From assembly GCA_038530555.1 (NCBI GenBank), contig JBCBCN010000001.1:124001-188000 (forward strand): DNA of 64,000 nt, written 5' to 3'. The notes under the pieces are model-generated. The model made no database searches and was not told the DNA's origin. It saw nothing but the letters and a program-made list of their open reading frames with translations. This DNA comes from HKCCE3408 sp038530555. Lineage in GTDB: Bacteria; Pseudomonadota; Alphaproteobacteria; Rhodobacterales; Rhodobacteraceae. Made by a program: the position numbers and the translations under genes. Position 1 is the stretch's first letter, and each line of letters begins with the position of its first letter. This document shows positions 59,187-64,000 of this stretch, in pieces.

Positions 59187-60563
59187 ATGAAGGTCATCAT
59201 CTGTGGCGCCGGTCAGGTCGGCTGGCAAATCGCGCGCCATCTTTCCCGCGAAAACAACGATGTAACGGTGGTGGACAACAATCCCCGCCTGGTTGCGCGT
59301 GCGACCGATACCCTCGACGTCCAGGGGGTCGCGGGCCATGCCTCCTATCCCGATATCCTGGACCGGGCGGGCGCGCGGGACGCCGATATGATTATCGCTG
59401 CGACCTTTTCCGACGAGGTCAACATGGTGACCTGCCAAGTCGCGCATTCGGTCTTCGATGTGCCGCGCAAGATCGCCCGTGTCCGCGCCCAGGCCTATCT
59501 CAACCCGGCCTATTCCGACCTCTATCGGCGTGAGCATCTGCCCATCGACGTCATCATCAGCCCCGAACGCGAAGTGGCTGAGGCGACGCTGCGGCGGCTA
59601 GGATCACCGACCTCCTTTGAAACCGAGAGCTTTCTGGGCGGCGAGGCGCAGCTTCTGGGCCTTCAGCTGGAAGCGGATTGCCCGGTTCTCGACACACCAC
59701 TGAGGCAGCTGACAGACCTGTTTTCGACCCTGCGCGCCCTGGTTGTCGGCGTGCGGCGGCAGGGAAAGCTCTTTGTGCCCAAACCCTCCGATCAGCTCTA
59801 CGCCGAAGATCAGATCTACGTCTTTTCCCACGCCGAGGATGTGGCCCGGACGCTCGATATCTTCGGCAAAGCGCCAAAAGCGCAGGAGCGCATCGTGGTG
59901 CTGGGCGGCGGCAACGTGGGTCTGGCTGTGGCGCGCAAACTCGAGAGCGCAGGGCGCAAGATCCGCGCCAAGGTGATCGAGCGGGATCGCGCACGGGCTG
60001 AGATCGCGGCCGATGCACTCGAGCGCACCATTGTGCTCAATGGAGACGGTCTGGATGCCGAGATCCTGCGCGAGGCGGGTGTCGACCGCGCTGACGCGAT
60101 CCTGTGCGTGACCGATGACGACAAGACCAACCTGCTGGCCGCCGTGCGCGCCAAGACCGCAGGGGCGAAAATCGCCATCGCGATCGTGAATGACCCCACA
60201 CTCGTGCCGCTGATGGGCGCGCTCGATATCGACGCCTATGTCAATCCGCGCGCCACGACCGTCAGCTCGATCCTGCGCCATGTCCGCCATGGCCGGGTGC
60301 GGGGTGTCTATTCGATCGGCGATGCAGAGGCCGAGATCATCGAGGCACAGGTCCTCTCGACCTCGCCCATCGCGGGCAAACCGATCCGCGATATCGACCT
60401 GCCCGAAGGCGCGCTGATCGGGGCCGTGCGCAAAGGTAAGAACGTCATCCGCCCGGATGGCGCCACTGTGCTGGAAGACGGCGATCTGGTGGTGATTTTC
60501 GCAATGTCGGGCGATGTGCCCGGGGTCGAGACCCAGCTTCAGGTCTCAGTGGATTATTTCTAG
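59187..60563 (+). CDS. trkA: Trk potassium uptake regulatory subunit TrkA
   Basis: A 458-residue peripheral membrane protein of two RCK units. Each has a Rossmann NAD-binding motif: VIICGAGQVGWQIARHLS at the N-terminus and IVVLGGGNVGLAVARKLES at ~235. RCK_C segments AQLLGLQLEADCPVLDTPLRQL and TSPIAGKPIRDIDLPEGALIGAV follow each. It gates TrkH with NAD(H)/ATP. Six bases separate it from trkH. Confidence 0.95.
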   Translation: MKVIICGAGQVGWQIARHLSRENNDVTVVDNNPRLVARATDTLDVQGVAGHASYPDILDRAGARDADMIIAATFSDEVNMVTCQVAHSVFDVPRKIARVRAQAYLNPAYSDLYRREHLPIDVIISPEREVAEATLRRLGSPTSFETESFLGGEAQLLGLQLEADCPVLDTPLRQLTDLFSTLRALVVGVRRQGKLFVPKPSDQLYAEDQIYVFSHAEDVARTLDIFGKAPKAQERIVVLGGGNVGLAVARKLESAGRKIRAKVIERDRARAEIAADALERTIVLNGDGLDAEILREAGVDRADAILCVTDDDKTNLLAAVRAKTAGAKIAIAIVNDPTLVPLMGALDIDAYVNPRATTVSSILRHVRHGRVRGVYSIGDAEAEIIEAQVLSTSPIAGKPIRDIDLPEGALIGAVRKGKNVIRPDGATVLEDGDLVVIFAMSGDVPGVETQLQVSVDYF

Positions 60564-60569
60564 GCGGCC

Positions 60570-62123
60570 ATGCAGGACGCTTCCCAAATCCTCCAGCCTG
60601 GCCGCACGGGCTTGCGCCCCCCGGCCCAACGGCGGCGGCGATTGCCGTTCCTGGTGTTGCTCGCAGCGATCTCGGGCGTGGCGATGTTCGTCCCCGCCGC
60701 CGTTGCCGCCAATCTCGATGAGCATGAGCTGGGCCGGGTGTTTTTCTACACCGGCCTCCTTAGCCTGATCGTCACGCTCTTTGCCTGGATCGCCACCCAG
60801 ACCCTGCGCCCGGCACAACGGGCCGCGACCCATCTCATCGGTCTTTTAATCGCCTATCTGACGCTCCCCGCGCTGCTGGCCCTGCCGCTCTACCAAGCCA
60901 TTGGCAACACGCAGTTTTTCAACGTCTACATGGAGATGCTATCGTCGCTGACCACGACGGGGGCGAGCTTTTTTGAGCCCAGCCGCCTGACCGAGCCCAT
61001 GCATCTATGGCGCGGTATGGTTGCCTGGCTTGGCGGGTTTCTGGTGTGGGTTACGGCCATCGCGGTTTTGGCACCGATGAACCTCGGCGGGTTCGAAGTG
61101 ACCTCGGAGGCACGGCTGAGCGATGACGGCGCCACAAGCCAGATCCAGGCCGTACGCCCCCAGGAACGCATGCGCCGGGTGGCGGTGAAATTTGCGCCGA
61201 TCTATCTGGGCCTGACCGTGCTGATTTGGATCGGCCTACTGCTGTCGGGGATGCTGCCGCTCAATGCCGCGCTGCACGCGATGGCCACGCTGTCGACGTC
61301 GGGCATTCTGGGCCAGGACGGCCTGGCGTCCGGGTTCGCCTCTGAAGCCGTGATCTTTGTCTTCTTTGCCCTGGCGATGACGCGCCGCACCTATGTGACC
61401 GCCCAGGGCGAGGGGCTGTGGGACCGCCTGTCGCGTGACCGGGAGCTTTGGCTCGCGCTGGTCGTGATCGTCGTGCTCAGCGCGCTCCTTTTCCTGCGCC
61501 ATTGGCTGGCCGCGCTCGACCTGACTGAGCCGCGCTCCCCCGAAGAAGCTCTGGCCGCGATCTGGGGGGCGGTCTTCACCATCGCCTCGTTTCTGACCAC
61601 CACGGGTTTCATCTCGGATGAATGGGAAGCCGCGCGGGCCTGGTCCGGACTGCCCACGCCGGGGCTTTTGCTGATGGGGCTCTGCATGATGGGCGGCGGG
61701 GTGGCGACCACGGCAGGCGGTGTCAAGCTGATGCGGGTATATGCGCTCTATAAGCACGGCAAACGGGAGATCGAAAAGCTGGTCCATCCCAATTCCGTGG
61801 CCTCCGCAGGGCGTCTTGGCCGTCGCATCCGCCGGGAAGGCGCCTATATCGCTTGGATTTTCTTCATGCTGTTCGCGCTCAGCCTTGCGGCGTGCATGAC
61901 GGCTCTGGCCTTGACCGGCCTCGACTTTGAAAGCGCGATGGTCCTGTCGGTCGCGGCGTTGACCACCACCGGCCCCCTGGCCGAAATCGCGGGCACCGAG
62001 GTGACGCGCTATGTCCTGCTAAGCGATCCCGCCAAGCTGATTTTGGCAGTGGCGATGGTCGTGGGCCGGCTTGAGACGCTGGTTCTGATCGCGTTGCTCA
62101 ATCCGGGCTTTTGGCGGGCCTGA
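60570..62123 (+). CDS. trkH: Trk/Ktr potassium uptake membrane subunit TrkH
   Basis: A 517-residue membrane protein with ten or so helices and four pore loops, the K+ filter signatures being visible as SSLTTTGASFFE, ATLSTSGILGQDG, LTTTGFISDEWE and ALTTTGPLAEIAG. It forms the K+ translocating channel-like subunit partnered by TrkA. The N-terminal ~35 residues are basic and cytoplasmic. Downstream of trkA in the conserved block before hfq. Confidence 0.94.
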   Translation: MQDASQILQPGRTGLRPPAQRRRRLPFLVLLAAISGVAMFVPAAVAANLDEHELGRVFFYTGLLSLIVTLFAWIATQTLRPAQRAATHLIGLLIAYLTLPALLALPLYQAIGNTQFFNVYMEMLSSLTTTGASFFEPSRLTEPMHLWRGMVAWLGGFLVWVTAIAVLAPMNLGGFEVTSEARLSDDGATSQIQAVRPQERMRRVAVKFAPIYLGLTVLIWIGLLLSGMLPLNAALHAMATLSTSGILGQDGLASGFASEAVIFVFFALAMTRRTYVTAQGEGLWDRLSRDRELWLALVVIVVLSALLFLRHWLAALDLTEPRSPEEALAAIWGAVFTIASFLTTTGFISDEWEAARAWSGLPTPGLLLMGLCMMGGGVATTAGGVKLMRVYALYKHGKREIEKLVHPNSVASAGRLGRRIRREGAYIAWIFFMLFALSLAACMTALALTGLDFESAMVLSVAALTTTGPLAEIAGTEVTRYVLLSDPAKLILAVAMVVGRLETLVLIALLNPGFWRA

Positions 62124-62262
62124 AGCGCGGGGCCTCGCGCAACGGACACGGCCGGAATTGCCAAAGTGTTGATATTGGGGTGGAACTCCCAGTCCTTAAT
62201 GCCCATACTTTGGGAACAATAAGCCCATGGGGGCAACAAACAGCAACAGGGCGCGTTTCTAA

Positions 62263-62496
62263 ATGGCCGAAAATAAACAAAATCTGCAGGACGCATTTCT
62301 CAACCATGTCCGCAAAACCAAGGTCCCGGTCACGATCTTTCTGATCAACGGCGTTAAGCTCCAGGGTGTCATCACCTGGTTTGACAATTTTTGCGTGCTT
62401 CTGCGCCGCGATGGCCAGTCACAGCTGGTTTATAAACACGCCATTTCGACGGTCATGCCCGCGCAGCCGATCAACCTTTATGACGGCGAAGAGTGA
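62263..62496 (+). CDS. hfq: RNA chaperone Hfq
   Basis: A 77-residue Sm-like protein: QNLQDAFLNHVRKTKVPVTIFLINGVKLQGVITWFDNFCVLLRRDGQSQLVYKHAISTVMP, with the Sm2 motif LVYKHAIST and proximal-face residues Q and F. Hexameric; promotes sRNA-mRNA pairing. The C-terminus is short, as in alphaproteobacteria. The 62124-62262 leader may hold the promoter, but I see no convincing -35/-10 pair. Its stop overlaps hflX as GTGA. Confidence 0.98.
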   Translation: MAENKQNLQDAFLNHVRKTKVPVTIFLINGVKLQGVITWFDNFCVLLRRDGQSQLVYKHAISTVMPAQPINLYDGEE

Positions 62497-63833
62497 CGTC
62501 TGAGCCGCCGCGCGACCTCCCGAACTTTACGCCGGCCCAGGGCGCGGATCACGCTGATCCGCACGAGACGGCCGTGGCCGACACAAAAACGTTGGTTCTG
62601 CATCCCGATCTGACCTCCGACCGGGGGCGCAGGGATGCGCACGCGGGTTTGGATGAGGCGGTCTCGCTTGCCGTGGCGCTTCCGGGGTTGGAGGTTCTGG
62701 ACAGTGACATCGTGCGCCTGCCCAAACCCCATCCCGGGCAGCTTTTCGGGCCGGGTAAGCTCGATGAGCTGGCCGAGAAGATCGACGCGCTCGAGATCGG
62801 CCTGGTGATCATCGACGGGCCGGTAACGCCGGTGCAACAGCGCAACCTGGAGCGCGCTTGGAAGACCAAAGTGCTCGACCGTACGGGCTTGATCCTTGAG
62901 ATTTTCGCCGATCGCGCCCGCACGCGGGAGGGGGTGCTTCAGGTCGAGTTGGCCGCGCTCAGCTATCAGCGCACGCGCCTGGTCCGCGCCTGGACCCACC
63001 TGGAGCGTCAGCGCGGCGGTTTGGGCTTTGTCGGCGGGCCGGGTGAGACGCAGATCGAGGCCGACCGGCGCGCCATCGACGACGCCGTCGCCCGCATCCG
63101 CAAACAACTGAGCAAAGTGGTCAAAACCCGCGCGCTGCACCGCGCCGCCCGGGCCAAGGTGCCCTATCCGATCGTGGCGCTCGTGGGCTATACCAATGCT
63201 GGGAAATCGACGCTGTTCAACCGCCTGACCGGGGCGGATGTAATGGCCAAAGACATGCTGTTCGCTACGCTCGACCCCACCATGCGCGCAGTAGAGCTTC
63301 CGGGCGGCCCGGCGGTGATCTTGTCCGACACAGTGGGCTTTATCTCAGACCTTCCCACGCATCTGGTCGCTGCCTTCCGCGCCACCCTCGAAGAGGTGCT
63401 GGCCGCCGATCTGATCGTCCATGTCCGCGACATCAGCCATGCCGAGACCGAAGGCCAAGCAGAGGACGTGATGGCGATCCTGGCCGAGCTTGGCGTGGCC
63501 GAGGACGCGCCGCTGATTGAGGTCTGGAACAAGATCGACCTGGTCGAAGAGCCCGCGCTCAGCGCGCGACTTGCCGCCGCCGAGACGCGCGCGAATGTCA
63601 TCGCGCTGTCGGCCTGGACGGGCGAGGGGATCGAGGCGCTTGTGGCCGAGATCACCCCCCGCATCACGCCAGACCGCCACCACGCCGAGCTGTCGCTGGA
63701 GCCGTCCGAGGGCCGCAAACGCGCCTGGCTCTATGAGCAAGGCGTGGTCGAGGAGGAGACGATGGCAGCGGATAGCCTGAGCCTGCGGGTGCACTGGACC
63801 CAGCGCCAGCGTGAGGCGTTTGAGGGGTTGTAG
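62493..63833 (+). CDS. hflX: GTPase HflX
   Basis: A 446-residue GTPase from GTG 62493, coupled to hfq. N-terminal HflX domain (VRLPKPHPGQLFGPGKLDEL), linker RERGGLGF-like QRGGLGFVGGPGETQIEADRR, and G motifs: G1 VGYTNAGKST, G3 SDTVGFISDLP, G4 NKID, with an expected helical tail. It splits or rescues stalled 50S/70S particles, particularly under heat stress. The hfq-hflX pairing is conserved from E. coli to alphaproteobacteria. Confidence 0.95.
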   Translation: MTSEPPRDLPNFTPAQGADHADPHETAVADTKTLVLHPDLTSDRGRRDAHAGLDEAVSLAVALPGLEVLDSDIVRLPKPHPGQLFGPGKLDELAEKIDALEIGLVIIDGPVTPVQQRNLERAWKTKVLDRTGLILEIFADRARTREGVLQVELAALSYQRTRLVRAWTHLERQRGGLGFVGGPGETQIEADRRAIDDAVARIRKQLSKVVKTRALHRAARAKVPYPIVALVGYTNAGKSTLFNRLTGADVMAKDMLFATLDPTMRAVELPGGPAVILSDTVGFISDLPTHLVAAFRATLEEVLAADLIVHVRDISHAETEGQAEDVMAILAELGVAEDAPLIEVWNKIDLVEEPALSARLAAAETRANVIALSAWTGEGIEALVAEITPRITPDRHHAELSLEPSEGRKRAWLYEQGVVEEETMAADSLSLRVHWTQRQREAFEGL

Positions 63834-63912
63834 GGGTTAAATGCGCCGGCGAAAGGAAGGCTAGCGGCAAGTCTGCTCACGACGCAGACGCAGCGAATGT
63901 CTGTTCTGAGCC

Positions 63913-63999
63913 CTACGTTGCCGCTCGTAGTCTGGCGGCTTCCGCCACAATCTCCGCAATTGCCTCGTTCACTCTACTTTTGATTGGCACCAAAATCTG
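63913..63999 (-). CDS. C-terminal fragment of an unidentified protein
   Basis: A minus-strand frame open from the right edge, ending at the stop at 63913-63915 and giving 28 residues ending VNEAIAEIVAEAARLRAAT. The helical, Ala/Glu-rich tail has no recognisable family. GC content around 63930-64000 appears lower than elsewhere in the window. The frame is short, so a chance open frame is possible. Confidence 0.35.
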   Translation of the reverse strand, partial: QILVPIKSRVNEAIAEIVAEAARLRAAT

Positions 64000-64000
64000 C

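Noticed and set aside
62124..62262. A promoter or small RNA in the hfq leader
   Set aside because: TTGATA near 62165 lacks a credible -10 at proper spacing, and the short dyads there are too weak to call.
1..64000. CRISPR arrays, insertion sequences, integrases, prophage genes or toxin-antitoxin pairs
   Set aside because: No spaced repeats, transposase or integrase motifs, or attachment sites were seen. The RatA-like START protein is better read as a quinone-related family member than as a toxin.

Overview
The window is a piece of a high-GC alphaproteobacterial chromosome, almost certainly a marine Rhodobacteraceae (roseobacter-group) bacterium. The evidence is the split tmRNA with an ANDNRAPVALAA tag, the dusB(nifR3)-ntrB-ntrC-ntrY-ntrX-trkA-trkH-hfq-hflX gene order, a trgA-trgB-cysK tellurite-resistance locus, and a DMSP demethylase (dmdA-like) gene upstream of an acrylyl-CoA reductase (acuI). 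Genes are packed tightly, with many 4-bp ATGA or GTGA start/stop overlaps. There is no CRISPR array, insertion sequence or prophage.

Layout. 0-0.7 kb: end of the cytochrome c maturation operon (ccmF tail, ccmH). 0.8-1.6 kb: a PaaG-like crotonase. 1.6-4.7 kb (minus): five genes for small secreted proteins without recognised function; three share one cysteine pattern and a fourth is internally duplicated. 4.9-9.7 kb: PQQ-type sugar dehydrogenase, trmJ, ctaA and an M32 carboxypeptidase. 9.7-11.4 kb (minus): rplM-rpsI and a hotdog thioesterase. 11.5-15.2 kb: a second crotonase lacking both catalytic glutamates, then a PotBCA-like polyamine/opine-type ABC importer without its binding protein. 15.2-19 kb: TusA-like protein, ccdA, a membrane alpha/beta hydrolase and a cytochrome P450. 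19-24.5 kb (mostly minus): fumC with two small downstream genes, a pmtA-like methyltransferase, sspB, a DUF4345-like protein, the two-piece tmRNA gene, and a PotD-like binding protein that could serve the distant importer.

24.6-32.3 kb (plus): three tandem paralogous membrane proteins, then DUF2182, DUF1326, DinB-like, dmdA-like, a secreted protein and acuI. 32.3-41 kb: photolyase, cyclopropane fatty acid synthase family, trgA-trgB-cysK, a large MscS-type channel and alaX. 41 kb: tRNA-Ser(GGA). 41.2-47.7 kb: small membrane protein, guaA, a non-pyrrolysine MttB-family methyltransferase, DUF6477-like and DUF6456-like genes flanking an AT-rich region with DnaA-box and CtrA-like motifs, and lipA. 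47.8-51.3 kb: Sel1-repeat protein, hpt, a COQ10/RatA-type START protein, pncC/cinA and pgpA. 51.6-63.8 kb: the dusB-ntr-trk-hfq-hflX block. The last ~170 bases look less GC-rich and hold only the tail of an unidentified minus-strand gene.

Functionally the window joins nitrogen sensing (NtrBC/NtrYX) to K+ uptake and Hfq/HflX post-transcriptional control. It also carries DMSP/acrylate catabolism, ribosome rescue (tmRNA with its ClpXP adaptor SspB), redox and cytochrome maturation (ccm, ccdA, ctaA), and sulfur/tellurite handling. The least understood parts are the secreted-protein cluster (1.6-4.7 kb), the triplicated membrane-protein operon (24.6-27.4 kb) and the motif-rich intergenic regions at 45.3 and 51.4 kb.
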